Of a DNA stretch of 64,000 nt, positions 32,838 through 42,188 are shown piece after piece. The notes below the pieces were generated by a model. The model saw only the letters and a list, made by a program, of their open reading frames with translations. It was not told the DNA's origin and made no database searches. This DNA is from Enterobacter sp. SA187. GTDB lineage: Bacteria > Pseudomonadota > Gammaproteobacteria > Enterobacterales > Enterobacteriaceae. The DNA is taken from assembly GCF_001888805.2 (NCBI RefSeq), contig NZ_CP019113.1, positions 1,860,001-1,924,000 on the forward strand, written 5' to 3'. How positions within the stretch are numbered: position 1 is the first letter of the stretch; each line of letters opens with the position of its first letter. A program made the translations under genes and the position numbers.

Positions 32838-32874
32838 TGTTAATCTGTATAGATGGATTAACATCTGGACGGCT
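32838..32874 (-). promoter_or_regulatory. Probable MetJ operator / inverted repeat upstream of metK
   Basis: A perfect inverted repeat, TGTTAATC (32838-32845) and GATTAACA (32856-32863), overlaps three consecutive 8-mers AGATGGAT, TAACATCT and GGACGGCT, which match the met box AGACGTCT at 5, 5 and 6 of 8 positions. E. coli metK is repressed by MetJ with SAM, so the same control is likely. Confidence 0.5.
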
Positions 32875-33410
32875 ATTTTAGGTCAATTCTTGAGCCCATT
32901 TCCAGCCTTTTTTGAGATTCGTCGCATTCTTCATAACAGCCCAACGGCGAATTTTACTTATATGCCTGCAAAGCCTGCTTTTTTATTTTGCTTTTTGCCC
33001 CCTTTGACGGTATAAAACGCCGCACGCGGCTTATCCCTTGCGGCGCTTTGCGCCAGGGTATAAAAAAGCGCACGACAACGTTTCGTGTCGCCACTTCCAG
33101 CCGGGTTGAGCAGTTAAATTCGCTTGGGCTTATCGCTGACCAGACCCCGGTTGGCGTGGAGGTGATACCAGATAATGAACCGTTGTTTACCGCTAGATCT
33201 GCCATGCCGTCCGGCCGGGCATCTTACTCCCGCTACCTGCATATCTTCATTGCAATCCTGCCGATGTTTAACCCATCTCGGCGCTTCTCAGGACTCCAGA
33301 GCCGGTAAGGCCCTGTAATACCTGAACAAGGGCGCTCCTGTTGATCAGGGGTTTTCTCGTGGTTTCGCTGAACCGTCATAATCTGGTTCGGATACGTGTT
33401 TTAAAATGAT
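32875..33410 (+). other. Long leader/intergenic region upstream of yqgB-speA
   Basis: About 540 bp without a recognised gene. It contains GC-rich hairpins around 33018-33060 (GCCGC/GCGGC-type stems) and a CCTG-TTGAT-CAGG hairpin near 33335 followed by GGTTTTC. There is also a 47-codon frame at 33175-33318 behind a GGAGGTGAT motif, which I do not recognise. E. coli also has a long speA leader. No promoter was assigned with confidence. Confidence 0.4.
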
Positions 33411-33623
33411 ATGAACAAGAAACCGGTCGCGCAGTCGGCGTACCAGCATAGTCTGCTGGCCACTCCGCCTGTTTATGGGTTGTTATCGCTGTGTTACGCT
33501 GCGATAGTAGTCAACTGTTTTATATCCACGGTCTTTCGTGCGGCAAGGGTAATTCCGACTTGCGGTAAGCCGAATTTCACAGGGTATACACTTTCAACTA
33601 TGTTTGAGGTTCGCTATGTCTGA
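33411..33623 (+). CDS. yqgB: YqgB-like small protein upstream of speA
   Basis: A 70-aa protein whose first ~38 residues ([20 protein letters not shown], then [17 protein letters not shown]) align with the short E. coli YqgB located at the same place. Here the frame continues 32 residues further and overlaps the speA start by 8 bp, so speA translation could be coupled to it. The ribosome site is weak (AAAATGAT). The function of the product here is unknown; the homology call rests on the N-terminal match and position. Confidence 0.7.
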   Translation: MNKKPVAQSAYQHSLLATPPVYGLLSLCYAAIVVNCFISTVFRAARVIPTCGKPNFTGYTLSTMFEVRYV

Positions 33624-35592
33624 CGACATGTCTTCGCCATCCCCTTCGTCAGCAGGCGAACAGGGTGTACTACGTTCCATGCAGGAGGTAGCCATGAGCT
33701 CCCAGGAAGCCAGCAAAATGCTGCGCACCTATAATATTGCCTGGTGGGGCAATAACTATTACGACGTCAACGAACTGGGGCATATCAGCGTTTGCCCGGA
33801 TCCTGACGTACCGCAAGCGCGCGTTGATCTTGCTGAACTGGTAAAAGCGCGTGAAGCGCAGGGGCAGCGTCTGCCTGCACTGTTCTGCTTCCCGCAGATC
33901 CTGCAGCACCGTCTGCGTTCAATCAACGCCGCCTTTAAACGTGCGCGCGAATCCTATGGCTACAATGGCGACTACTTCCTGGTCTACCCGATTAAGGTGA
34001 ACCAGCATCGTCGCGTTATTGAGTCCCTGATCCACTCCGGTGAACCCCTGGGTCTGGAAGCCGGTTCCAAAGCGGAACTGATGGCGGTGCTGGCCCATGC
34101 CGGCATGACCCGCAGCGTGATCGTCTGTAACGGTTATAAAGACCGTGAATACATCCGCCTGGCGCTGATCGGCGAAAAGATGGGCCACAAGGTCTATCTG
34201 GTGATCGAGAAGATGTCCGAGATCGCCATCGTGCTGGACGAAGCCGAACGTCTGAACGTCATCCCGCGCCTTGGCGTGCGTGCGCGTCTGGCGTCGCAGG
34301 GCTCCGGTAAATGGCAGTCCTCCGGCGGTGAAAAATCCAAATTCGGCCTGGCTGCCACCCAGGTGCTGCAACTGGTGGAAATTCTGCGTGAACGCGGTCG
34401 TCTGGACAGCATCCAGCTGCTGCACTTCCACCTCGGCTCGCAGATGGCGAATATTCGCGATATCGCCAACGGCGTGCGTGAATCCGCCCGTTTCTACGTT
34501 GAGCTGCATAAGCTGGGCGTGAACATCCAGTGCTTCGACGTGGGCGGCGGCCTGGGCGTGGACTATGAAGGCACGCGCTCGCAGTCCGACTGCTCCGTTA
34601 ACTACGGCCTGAACGAATACGCCAACAACATTATCTGGGCGATTGGCGATGCCTGCGAAGAGCACGGCCTGCCGCATCCGACGGTGATCACCGAGTCTGG
34701 CCGCGCCGTGACCGCGCACCATACCGTGCTGGTGTCCAACATCATCGGCGTGGAGCGTAACGAATACACCGAGCCGACCGCGCCGTCCGAAGACGCACCG
34801 CGCGCGCTGCAAAGTATGTGGGAAACCTGGGGCGAAATGCACCAGCCGGGTACCCGTCGCTCCCTGCGCGAATGGCTGCACGACAGCCAAATGGATCTGC
34901 ACGACATTCACGTCGGCTACTCCTCCGGCGCTTACTCCCTGCAGGATCGCGCCTGGGCGGAACAGCTCTACCTGAGCATGTGCCACGAAGTGCAGAAGCA
35001 GCTGGATCCGAGCAATCGCGCCCATCGCCCGATTATCGATGAGCTGCAGGAACGTATGGCGGATAAAATTTACGTCAACTTCTCGCTGTTCCAGTCGATG
35101 CCGGATGCCTGGGGTATCGATCAGCTGTTCCCGGTGATGCCGCTGGAAGGGCTGAACCAGGTGCCGGAACGTCGCGCGGTGCTGCTGGATATTACCTGTG
35201 ACTCGGATGGCGCTATCGATCACTATGTGGATGGCGACGGTATTGCCACCACCATGCCGATGCCGCAGTACGATCCGGAAAACCCGCCGCCGCTGGGCTT
35301 CTTTATGGTGGGCGCGTATCAGGAAATTCTCGGCAACATGCATAACCTGTTCGGTGACACCGAAGCGGTGGACGTGTTTGTCTTCCCGGATGGCAGCGTG
35401 GAAGTCGAGCTGTCTGACGAAGGCGATACCGTGGCCGATATGCTGGAATATGTGCAGCTGGATCCGAAAACGCTGTTAACGCATTTCCGCGATCAGGTGA
35501 AACAAACCGATCTGGATACGGATCTGCAACAGCAGTTCCTCGAAGAATTTGAAGCCGGACTGTACGGGTATACCTACCTGGAAGACGAGTAA
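33616..35592 (+). CDS. speA: Biosynthetic arginine decarboxylase
   Basis: PLP-dependent decarboxylation of arginine to agmatine, the first step of the alternative putrescine route. The ATG at 33616 ([17 protein letters not shown]) gives 658 aa, the E. coli length; an ATG 12 bp upstream at 33604 belongs to an unconserved extension. The alanine-racemase-type barrel carries the PLP lysine in [12 protein letters not shown] near 127, HFHLGSQ near 281 and the glycine-rich [10 protein letters not shown] near 315. The C-terminal beta domain has [11 protein letters not shown] near 520. The next enzyme, speB, is 94 bp downstream. Confidence 0.97.
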   Translation: MSDDMSSPSPSSAGEQGVLRSMQEVAMSSQEASKMLRTYNIAWWGNNYYDVNELGHISVCPDPDVPQARVDLAELVKAREAQGQRLPALFCFPQILQHRLRSINAAFKRARESYGYNGDYFLVYPIKVNQHRRVIESLIHSGEPLGLEAGSKAELMAVLAHAGMTRSVIVCNGYKDREYIRLALIGEKMGHKVYLVIEKMSEIAIVLDEAERLNVIPRLGVRARLASQGSGKWQSSGGEKSKFGLAATQVLQLVEILRERGRLDSIQLLHFHLGSQMANIRDIANGVRESARFYVELHKLGVNIQCFDVGGGLGVDYEGTRSQSDCSVNYGLNEYANNIIWAIGDACEEHGLPHPTVITESGRAVTAHHTVLVSNIIGVERNEYTEPTAPSEDAPRALQSMWETWGEMHQPGTRRSLREWLHDSQMDLHDIHVGYSSGAYSLQDRAWAEQLYLSMCHEVQKQLDPSNRAHRPIIDELQERMADKIYVNFSLFQSMPDAWGIDQLFPVMPLEGLNQVPERRAVLLDITCDSDGAIDHYVDGDGIATTMPMPQYDPENPPPLGFFMVGAYQEILGNMHNLFGDTEAVDVFVFPDGSVEVELSDEGDTVADMLEYVQLDPKTLLTHFRDQVKQTDLDTDLQQQFLEEFEAGLYGYTYLEDE

Positions 35593-35612
35593 TCGACTCC
35601 CGCTTCGCCCCT

Positions 35613-35658
35613 AATCCCTTTCTCGTCGGGTTTAACGACGCGGAGGGGATTTTTTTTA
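35613..35658 (+). terminator. Terminator between speA and speB
   Basis: AATCCC (35613-35618) pairs with GGGATT (35646-35651), with an inner CGTCG/CGACG stem, followed by eight T residues. The strength suggests that speB is at least partly expressed from its own promoter or by read-through. Confidence 0.85.
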
Positions 35659-35686
35659 TATCGACTTTACGAAAGAGGTCACAGAC

Positions 35687-36607
35687 ATGAGCACCTTAGG
35701 TCATCAGTACGATAACTCTCTGGTATCTAACGCCTTTGGTTTTTTACGCCTTCCGATGAATTTCCAGCCGTATGACAGTGATGCTGACTGGGTGATCACC
35801 GGTGTACCTTTTGATATGGCGACCTCCGGCCGTGCCGGTAGCCGTCATGGGCCGGGCGCAATCCGTCAGGTGTCCACCAACCTCGCCTGGGAACACAACC
35901 GTTTCCCGTGGAACTTCGACATGCGCGAGCGCCTGAATGTCGTCGACTGCGGCGATCTGGTGTATGCCTTCGGCGATGCGCGCGAAATGAGCGAAAAATT
36001 ACAGGCCCATGCGGAAAAACTGCTGGCGGCCGGTAAGCGTATGCTCTCCTTCGGCGGCGACCACTTCGTCACGCTGCCGCTGCTGCGCGCCCATGCGAAA
36101 CACTTCGGCAAAATGGCGCTGGTGCATTTCGATGCCCACACCGACACCTACGCGAACGGTTGCGAGTTCGACCACGGCACCATGTTCTACACCGCGCCGA
36201 AAGAAGGCCTGATCGATCCGCACCACTCCGTGCAGATCGGTATCCGTACCGAGTTCGACAAAGACAACGGCTTTACCGTGCTGGATGCCTGCCAGGTGAA
36301 CGATCGCAGCGTGGACGACATTCTCGCCCAGGTGAAACAGATTGTGGGCGACATGCCGGTTTATCTGAGCTTTGATATCGACTGTCTGGATCCGGCGTTC
36401 GCACCGGGCACCGGCACGCCGGTCATTGGCGGGCTGACCTCCGATCGCGCCATTAAACTGGTGCGCGGCCTGAAAGATCTGAATATCGTGGGTATGGACG
36501 TGGTGGAAGTAGCACCGGCTTACGATCAGTCTGAGATCACGGCGCTGGCCGCCGCGACGCTGGCACTGGAAATGCTGTATATCCAGGCCGCCAAGAAAGG
36601 CGAGTAA
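35687..36607 (+). CDS. speB: Agmatinase
   Basis: Mn-dependent ureohydrolase that converts agmatine to putrescine and urea, completing the SpeA route. The product is 306 aa, as in E. coli. Metal-binding arginase motifs are visible: FGGDHFVT near 122, HFDAHTDTY near 149 and [18 protein letters not shown] near 228-245. A GAAAGAGG ribosome site precedes the ATG. Confidence 0.97.
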   Translation: MSTLGHQYDNSLVSNAFGFLRLPMNFQPYDSDADWVITGVPFDMATSGRAGSRHGPGAIRQVSTNLAWEHNRFPWNFDMRERLNVVDCGDLVYAFGDAREMSEKLQAHAEKLLAAGKRMLSFGGDHFVTLPLLRAHAKHFGKMALVHFDAHTDTYANGCEFDHGTMFYTAPKEGLIDPHHSVQIGIRTEFDKDNGFTVLDACQVNDRSVDDILAQVKQIVGDMPVYLSFDIDCLDPAFAPGTGTPVIGGLTSDRAIKLVRGLKDLNIVGMDVVEVAPAYDQSEITALAAATLALEMLYIQAAKKGE

Positions 36608-36627
36608 TCGGGCTATTTTACTCGCCA

Positions 36628-36725
36628 TTATGGGCCAGGGCAGTGCTCGCCATCCTCACGTACCAGGTGTACGCTCCGGTGGCTGCGCGCTGGCCTGACC
36701 CAGACTGGCTTCGCCAATTACGCCC
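36628..36725. repeat. Conserved intergenic repeat-like element between speB and loiP
   Basis: The gap of 126 bp between these convergent genes holds a GC-rich element with a CGTACCAGGTGTACG palindrome (around 36658-36672) and flanking GGCCAGGGCAG/CTGGCCTGACCC segments that could pair. It resembles a dispersed enterobacterial intergenic motif seen next to other genes; copy number in this genome is unknown. It may terminate both genes. Confidence 0.35.
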
Positions 36726-36733
36726 GAACAGAT

Positions 36734-37492
36734 TTATTTGATGCCGTCTGCCGCCATGCGATCACGAATATGCTGCGCACGCGCTTCGGACGCCGGATGG
36801 TCGTCAAACATTGAACTTTGACGGCCTGCTTCCAGTTTAGAGAGCTTCTCAAAGCTGGTTGCCAGACCGGCCGGGCTGATGCCGCGTTTGCGCAACAGAT
36901 CGTAAGAGTAGTCATCCGCTTCGGATTCCTGGCGTTGCGAGAACTGGGAATTGACCAGTTTTTCACCCAGATCGCCAAGCTGCGACTGCGACAGACTACC
37001 CACTACGCCACCGGCAGACGCCGCCGCCACGCGCACCGCGTTGGTACCCAGCGCCACCTGCATGCCGCGCTTCACATGACCAAGCGCCACGTGACCCATT
37101 TCATGGCCGATCACCGCTTCCACTTCGTTGTCGTTCATCATATCCATCAGGCCGCTGTATACGCGGATGCAGCCGTTCGCCATCGCAAAGGCGTTCACAT
37201 CTTTCGTCTCATAGACCTTGTAGTTCACGGCCTGGCCGTTGATGTTGTCGCCCAGCGCGTTGGCGATTTTCGCCAGACGCTGGCTGTAAGCGCTGCTGGC
37301 CGGGGAGATCGTCGCTTTGCTGTCCATCTCTTTACAGGCTTCATCGCTTAACGCAATTACCTGCTGATCGCTTAATGAGTAGGCCTGGAACGCTTCCGCG
37401 CCGGAGCTCATCAGGCCGTTAGAATCCATGTTCTGGCAGCCGGTCAACGCCGTTGCCACACCCAGAGCAAGCAATGCTGTGCGAATCTTCAT
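36734..37492 (-). CDS. loiP: Outer-membrane-associated metalloprotease LoiP (YggG)
   Basis: A 252-aa M48-family zinc endopeptidase lipoprotein induced by low osmolarity in E. coli. The signal peptide ends with the lipobox LTGC (Cys near 19). The catalytic motif VIGHEMGHVALGHVKRGM lies near 130-147, and a third ligand is in ESEADDYSYDLL near 193. Length matches E. coli. It is divergent from tktA; the 277-bp gap between them shows no further gene. Confidence 0.95.
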   Translation of the reverse strand: MKIRTALLALGVATALTGCQNMDSNGLMSSGAEAFQAYSLSDQQVIALSDEACKEMDSKATISPASSAYSQRLAKIANALGDNINGQAVNYKVYETKDVNAFAMANGCIRVYSGLMDMMNDNEVEAVIGHEMGHVALGHVKRGMQVALGTNAVRVAAASAGGVVGSLSQSQLGDLGEKLVNSQFSQRQESEADDYSYDLLRKRGISPAGLATSFEKLSKLEAGRQSSMFDDHPASEARAQHIRDRMAADGIK

Positions 37493-37769
37493 GTCTTATC
37501 TTCCGCAATAATTAATGCATATTTTGTTAGTCGCCGCGCCTGAACGAAGCGGGCTGGTGCGCTGAGTATAAAGAATAGAACGGGATGGCGGCGAGCGTTT
37601 GCGCAACTTGCGAGCATGATCCAGAGATTTCTGAAGCGGCAAAAGGATGCTCCATGTACATGAGTTGCCGCTTGGGTTACATTGTTGTCACTTTTTTCCG
37701 GCGTAGCCCATTCCGCGCTGTAGTCAAGTCGCCAGGGCATGGCCTTTAACAGTCCGATCTGGAGTCAAA

Positions 37770-39761
37770 ATGTCCTCACGTAAAGAGCTTGCCAACGCTA
37801 TTCGTGCGCTGAGCATGGACGCAGTACAGAAAGCCAAGTCCGGTCACCCGGGCGCCCCCATGGGCATGGCAGACATCGCCGAAGTCCTGTGGCGCGATTT
37901 CCTGAACCATAATCCCCAGAACCCGTCCTGGGCTGACCGCGACCGCTTCGTGCTGTCCAACGGCCACGGCTCCATGCTGATTTACAGCCTGCTGCACCTC
38001 ACCGGCTACGATCTGCCGATTGAAGAGTTGAAAAACTTCCGTCAGCTGCACTCCAAGACCCCGGGTCACCCGGAAGTGGGCTACACCGCCGGTGTGGAAA
38101 CCACAACCGGCCCGCTGGGTCAGGGCATTGCTAACGCAGTAGGTATGGCTATCGCTGAGAAAACCCTCGCGGCGCAGTTTAACCGCCCGGGCCATGACAT
38201 CGTCGACCACTACACCTACGCCTTCATGGGCGACGGCTGCATGATGGAAGGCATCTCCCACGAAGTGTGCTCCCTTGCCGGTACCCTCGGCCTCGGCAAG
38301 CTGGTGGCGTTCTATGATGACAACGGCATCTCTATCGACGGCCACGTAGAAGGCTGGTTCACCGACGACACCGCAGCACGTTTTGAAGCCTACGGCTGGC
38401 ACGTGGTGCGTGGTGTGGACGGTCACGATGCTGACGCGATCAAACGCGCCATCGAAGAAGCTAAATCCGTAACCGACAAACCATCCCTGCTGATGTGCAA
38501 AACCATCATCGGTTTCGGTTCCCCGAACAAAGCCGGTACTCACGACTCCCACGGCGCGCCGCTGGGCGATGCTGAAGTGGCACTGACCCGCGAACAGCTG
38601 GGCTGGAAACACGCGGCTTTTGAAATCCCGTCTGACATCTATGCGCAGTGGGACGCGAAAGAAATGGGCGCGGCGAAAGAAAACGCCTGGAACGAGAAGT
38701 TTGCTGCCTACGCGAAAGCTTTCCCGCAGGAAGCGGCAGAATTCACCCGCCGTATGAAAGGTGAAATGCCGGAAGATTTCGCCGCGAAAGCGAATGAATT
38801 CATTGCCAAACTGCAGGCAAACCCGGCGAAAATCGCCAGCCGTAAAGCGTCCCAGAATGCGATTGAAGCCTTCGGCCCGTGGCTGCCGGAATTCCTTGGC
38901 GGTTCTGCTGACCTTGCGCCAAGCAACCTGACCATCTGGTCCGGCTCGAAAGCGATTAACGAAGACGCCGCAGGTAACTACATCCATTACGGCGTGCGCG
39001 AATTCGGTATGACCGCCATTGCCAACGGTATCGCCCTGCACGGCGGTTTCGTGCCGTACACCTCCACCTTCCTGATGTTTGTGGAATACGCCCGTAACGC
39101 GGTGCGTATGGCAGCGCTGATGAAACAGCGTCAGGTGATGGTTTACACCCACGACTCCATCGGTCTGGGCGAAGACGGCCCGACGCACCAGCCGGTTGAG
39201 CAGATCGCTTCCCTGCGCGTCACCCCGAACATGAGCACCTGGCGTCCGTGCGATCAGGTTGAATCCGCGGTAGCCTGGAAATACGGTGTAGAGCGTCACG
39301 ACGGCCCGACCGCGCTGATCCTCTCCCGTCAGAATCTGGCGCAGCAGGATCGTACTGAGCAGCAGCTGGCAGACATCGCCCGTGGCGGTTATGTACTGAA
39401 AGACAGCGACGGCCAGCCGCAGGTGATCTTCATCGCCACCGGTTCCGAAGTGGAGCTGGCTGTAGGCGCATGGGAAAAACTGACTGCCGAAGGCATCAAA
39501 GCCCGCGTGGTCTCCATGCCGTCTACCGATGCGTTCGACAAACAGGATGCCTCTTACCGCGAATCCGTACTGCCGAAAGCCGTCTCCGCGCGCGTGGCGG
39601 TGGAAGCGGGTATCGCTGACTACTGGTACAAATACGTTGGCCTGAACGGCGCTATCGTCGGCATGACCACCTTCGGCGAATCTGCCCCGGCAGAGCAGCT
39701 GTTTGAAGAGTTCGGCTTCACGGTCGACAATGTGGTAAGCCAGGCAAAAGCACTGCTGTAA
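37770..39761 (+). CDS. tktA: Transketolase 1
   Basis: TPP-dependent transfer of two-carbon units in the non-oxidative pentose phosphate pathway. The product is 663 aa, as in E. coli TktA, beginning [20 protein letters not shown]. The TPP/Mg motif [13 protein letters not shown] lies near 154, and the pyrimidine-domain signature [17 protein letters not shown] near 409 with the catalytic Glu. A GGAG ribosome site precedes the ATG. Its terminator lies inside the 3' end of the convergent rpiR-like gene. Confidence 0.97.
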   Translation: MSSRKELANAIRALSMDAVQKAKSGHPGAPMGMADIAEVLWRDFLNHNPQNPSWADRDRFVLSNGHGSMLIYSLLHLTGYDLPIEELKNFRQLHSKTPGHPEVGYTAGVETTTGPLGQGIANAVGMAIAEKTLAAQFNRPGHDIVDHYTYAFMGDGCMMEGISHEVCSLAGTLGLGKLVAFYDDNGISIDGHVEGWFTDDTAARFEAYGWHVVRGVDGHDADAIKRAIEEAKSVTDKPSLLMCKTIIGFGSPNKAGTHDSHGAPLGDAEVALTREQLGWKHAAFEIPSDIYAQWDAKEMGAAKENAWNEKFAAYAKAFPQEAAEFTRRMKGEMPEDFAAKANEFIAKLQANPAKIASRKASQNAIEAFGPWLPEFLGGSADLAPSNLTIWSGSKAINEDAAGNYIHYGVREFGMTAIANGIALHGGFVPYTSTFLMFVEYARNAVRMAALMKQRQVMVYTHDSIGLGEDGPTHQPVEQIASLRVTPNMSTWRPCDQVESAVAWKYGVERHDGPTALILSRQNLAQQDRTEQQLADIARGGYVLKDSDGQPQVIFIATGSEVELAVGAWEKLTAEGIKARVVSMPSTDAFDKQDASYRESVLPKAVSARVAVEAGIADYWYKYVGLNGAIVGMTTFGESAPAEQLFEEFGFTVDNVVSQAKALL

Positions 39762-39770
39762 TCGTTGTTG

Positions 39771-40634
39771 TTAAGAAACGGGTCGCTCAGGCGGCCCGTT
39801 TTTTTCTATCCGCTTCATCACTTCCAGTAAATTATCAATCGATCGTCCCTGATTAATAAAGATCGCCATATTAAACAGCAAATCAATAAGCCAGGTTTGC
39901 GATGCTTTGATCATAGACGCATCGCTTTCATAGCGATTCTGCGACCCTCCAGTTAATAACGTGACATCAGCAAAGGACGTTAAAGGTGAATGCAAATAGC
40001 GGGTGATTGCCAGCGTGCTAGCGCCATTCTGCTTTGCGTTCTGAAAAGCATCGACCAGATCGCGCGTTTCTCCGGTATGGCTGATGCCTATTACCAGATC
40101 CTGCTTGCCCACCAGCGCAGAATTCAGCAGCATCGTATGGTTATCCGTATGCGCGTCAATTCGCATGCCGATGCGCATAAAGCGATACTTTGCCTCCAGC
40201 GCGCTGATGCCCGACATGCCGATACCGTACACATTGATCTGGCTGGCACCGAGCAGCAAAGTCGCCGCCTGCTCCAGGGTAGCGTTGCTTTGCAGCGCCA
40301 GGGTTTCGTCCAGCGATGCCTGATTAAGCTGATGCAGCCGACGCGCCACGTCCAGTAATGAGGGCTGTTCGGCGGGACTGTCGCTTTGAGGCAGCGGTTG
40401 TAGCGACTGGAGCTGTTCTGCGGTCAGTTCTCTTTTCAGCGCCGCAAAACCTGCCAGGCCAATCTTGCGGCAAAAGCGCACGATCGTCGCTTCGCCCAGC
40501 TGCGTTGCGCTGGCAAGGCTCGCGATATTGCGCATGATCACCTGCTGCTGATGGGCCAGAATATAATCCGCCAGCCGCTGCTCGGTGCGGGTGAGTTGGT
40601 TGTGATGCATTTTAATTAACGCACTGATCGACAT
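39771..40634 (-). CDS. MurR/RpiR-family transcriptional regulator
   Basis: A 287-aa sugar-phosphate-responsive regulator. The N-terminal HTH_6 domain (LTRTEQRLADYILAHQQQVI, with recognition helix QLGEATIVRFCRKIGLAGF) is followed by a SIS domain at about 120-250 with INVYGIGMSGISA and the sugar-phosphate-binding ISHTGETRD. The second ATG at 40634 is chosen because AAGGA lies six bases before it. It is last in the EIIC-DUF4127-RpiR operon, 9 bp after DUF4127, and probably controls that operon in response to the phosphorylated substrate (inference). Confidence 0.9.
   Translation of the reverse strand: MSISALIKMHHNQLTRTEQRLADYILAHQQQVIMRNIASLASATQLGEATIVRFCRKIGLAGFAALKRELTAEQLQSLQPLPQSDSPAEQPSLLDVARRLHQLNQASLDETLALQSNATLEQAATLLLGASQINVYGIGMSGISALEAKYRFMRIGMRIDAHTDNHTMLLNSALVGKQDLVIGISHTGETRDLVDAFQNAKQNGASTLAITRYLHSPLTSFADVTLLTGGSQNRYESDASMIKASQTWLIDLLFNMAIFINQGRSIDNLLEVMKRIEKNGPPERPVS
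39776..39806 (+). terminator. Terminator of tktA, inside the 3' end of the convergent regulator gene
   Basis: AAACGGGTCGC and GCGGCCCGTTT form a near-perfect stem with loop TCAG, followed by TTTTTT. It starts 15 bp after the tktA stop and simultaneously encodes the last codons of the RpiR-family gene on the other strand. Confidence 0.88.
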
Positions 40635-40643
40635 AAACATCCT

Positions 40644-42185
40644 TTAATCACGGCTGGGCGATGATGGGGGTTTTAAAGAGACGGTAAAAGCCAGGCCGCT
40701 CATCCGTTTGAAGGGCGCGCGAACCTCGTCGATGACGAGCTGCTGGCCAGAAAAACTGTTGTGCAGCGTCTGCTGCCAGCATTGTTTAACGCGCGTGGCA
40801 ATAGTCGCCAGAATAGCCGCTTCGTGTTTGCCGAACTGCGCATAGCTGGCGCCCAGCGCAGGCAGCACGGTTTCCTGTACCGCAAATCGCACTTCGCTCT
40901 GATAAGCCCAGTCCGACACCAGACGTTCCAGCATAAAATTGCGTGCCTGCTGCGGGCGGTCGCCGCGACAGGCGAAGGCGAGGGCGGCCAGTACGGTGCC
41001 CAGCGTATTACAGGCAGTGTTCCAGCCTGCATAGGCGCTGAGGCGATCCAGCAGGCGATGGTGATCCAGCATTTCAATTAACTCCCGCTCGCCGCCGTTG
41101 CTGAAAGCGACATCGGCAATGCCGACCGGTTTGCCACCAATCCATGAAGCCAGCGTGTCGCAAAAGGCGGTAAGGCTGCGGTTACGGTAATAAGAGAGCG
41201 CTTTATTGTTCTGCTGCATCCAGCCCTCCTGCATCACCCCGCCGCAGCCGTTGATGCCCAGCAGCGCGTCCGCATTTGCCGGATCATCACAAAGGGCAAT
41301 ACCGCAGGCGCGGCTGTGGGAGAGCAGGCTCTCTTCAAAAGGTCGATCTTCATACTCAGGCACAAATTGCCGAAAAGCCTGATTCGACCAGCAGACCGCA
41401 AATTTCAGCCGCGTTGGTTGCCGTGTAAGCCAGGCCCGGGTCAGTAAGGTACAACCTGATTCGTCGGTGCCGGGGTGCAGCCAGACGCGATCCTGCAGGC
41501 GATTCGCGGCGATAGCCCGGTAAAGCTGGCGCTGATCCATGGCGGTATAGCCAAAGGGCGAGGCGTCATCCTGTGGGATCAGCAGACACGCCAGCACACC
41601 ATCAGTAACCAGCTCCAACGCGGCCTGCGTGACGGCGATATTGTGCTGCCGACGCTGTTCGAAATCCGTTCTTGCTGCGCTGTCCAGCTCTGCCGCCAGA
41701 CGCTGATACTCCAGCTGTTCTTCCGCCGTCAGCAGACCCTGTGCGTCGCGGTCGCGGTAAATGCCGTACTGCCAGATGGCCCGGCCACAGTGCGCATAAT
41801 AATCCGGCTCTTCTTCGGCGGAATCATAGGCGGGGGTACGCAGGATCAGCGAGGAGGCGGAGATTTCTACTGCCGGATAACGCTGATGGAGCTGACGCAG
41901 CCAGTCAAGGCGCGCGTGCAGCGCCTCTGGCGTTAAATGATGCGTACGCGCAGGCAGCAGGCCGCCGTAAATCAGCATATCCAGCGACAGGATCAGCGCA
42001 TCGGCACCAGCCATATGCGCCTCGATAAACGCGGTGAGCGCGGCAAAGTGGGCGGGTGTTTTGCGGAAACCGAGCAAATCACGCGGCGGCATCACTAGCG
42101 TCAGCTGGCTATCCATCGCCGCCAGCGACTGTAGAAAATCGTAGTTATAGGGGCGGGCATCCAGCGGCAGACAGACAATTTTCAT
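40644..42185 (-). CDS. DUF4127 family protein
   Basis: A 513-aa soluble protein of unknown function. The N-terminus carries the DUF4127 hallmark LPLDARPYNYDF near residues 6-17, followed by VMPPRDLLGF and SLDMLIYGGLLPARTHH near 68-84. No signal peptide or membrane segment is seen. It is packed 3 bp after a PTS EIIC gene and 9 bp before an RpiR regulator, so a role in processing the sugar imported by that PTS is the natural guess, but no catalytic family is recognised and I make no functional assignment. Confidence 0.82.
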   Translation of the reverse strand: MKIVCLPLDARPYNYDFLQSLAAMDSQLTLVMPPRDLLGFRKTPAHFAALTAFIEAHMAGADALILSLDMLIYGGLLPARTHHLTPEALHARLDWLRQLHQRYPAVEISASSLILRTPAYDSAEEEPDYYAHCGRAIWQYGIYRDRDAQGLLTAEEQLEYQRLAAELDSAARTDFEQRRQHNIAVTQAALELVTDGVLACLLIPQDDASPFGYTAMDQRQLYRAIAANRLQDRVWLHPGTDESGCTLLTRAWLTRQPTRLKFAVCWSNQAFRQFVPEYEDRPFEESLLSHSRACGIALCDDPANADALLGINGCGGVMQEGWMQQNNKALSYYRNRSLTAFCDTLASWIGGKPVGIADVAFSNGGERELIEMLDHHRLLDRLSAYAGWNTACNTLGTVLAALAFACRGDRPQQARNFMLERLVSDWAYQSEVRFAVQETVLPALGASYAQFGKHEAAILATIATRVKQCWQQTLHNSFSGQQLVIDEVRAPFKRMSGLAFTVSLKPPSSPSRD

Positions 42186-42188
42186 CCG

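Noticed and set aside
33919..35343. Open frame of 474 codons opposite speA
   Set aside because: Antisense shadow of the conserved speA gene.
37776..39299. Open frame of 507 codons opposite tktA
   Set aside because: Antisense shadow of a highly biased gene, no ribosome site and no recognisable domain.
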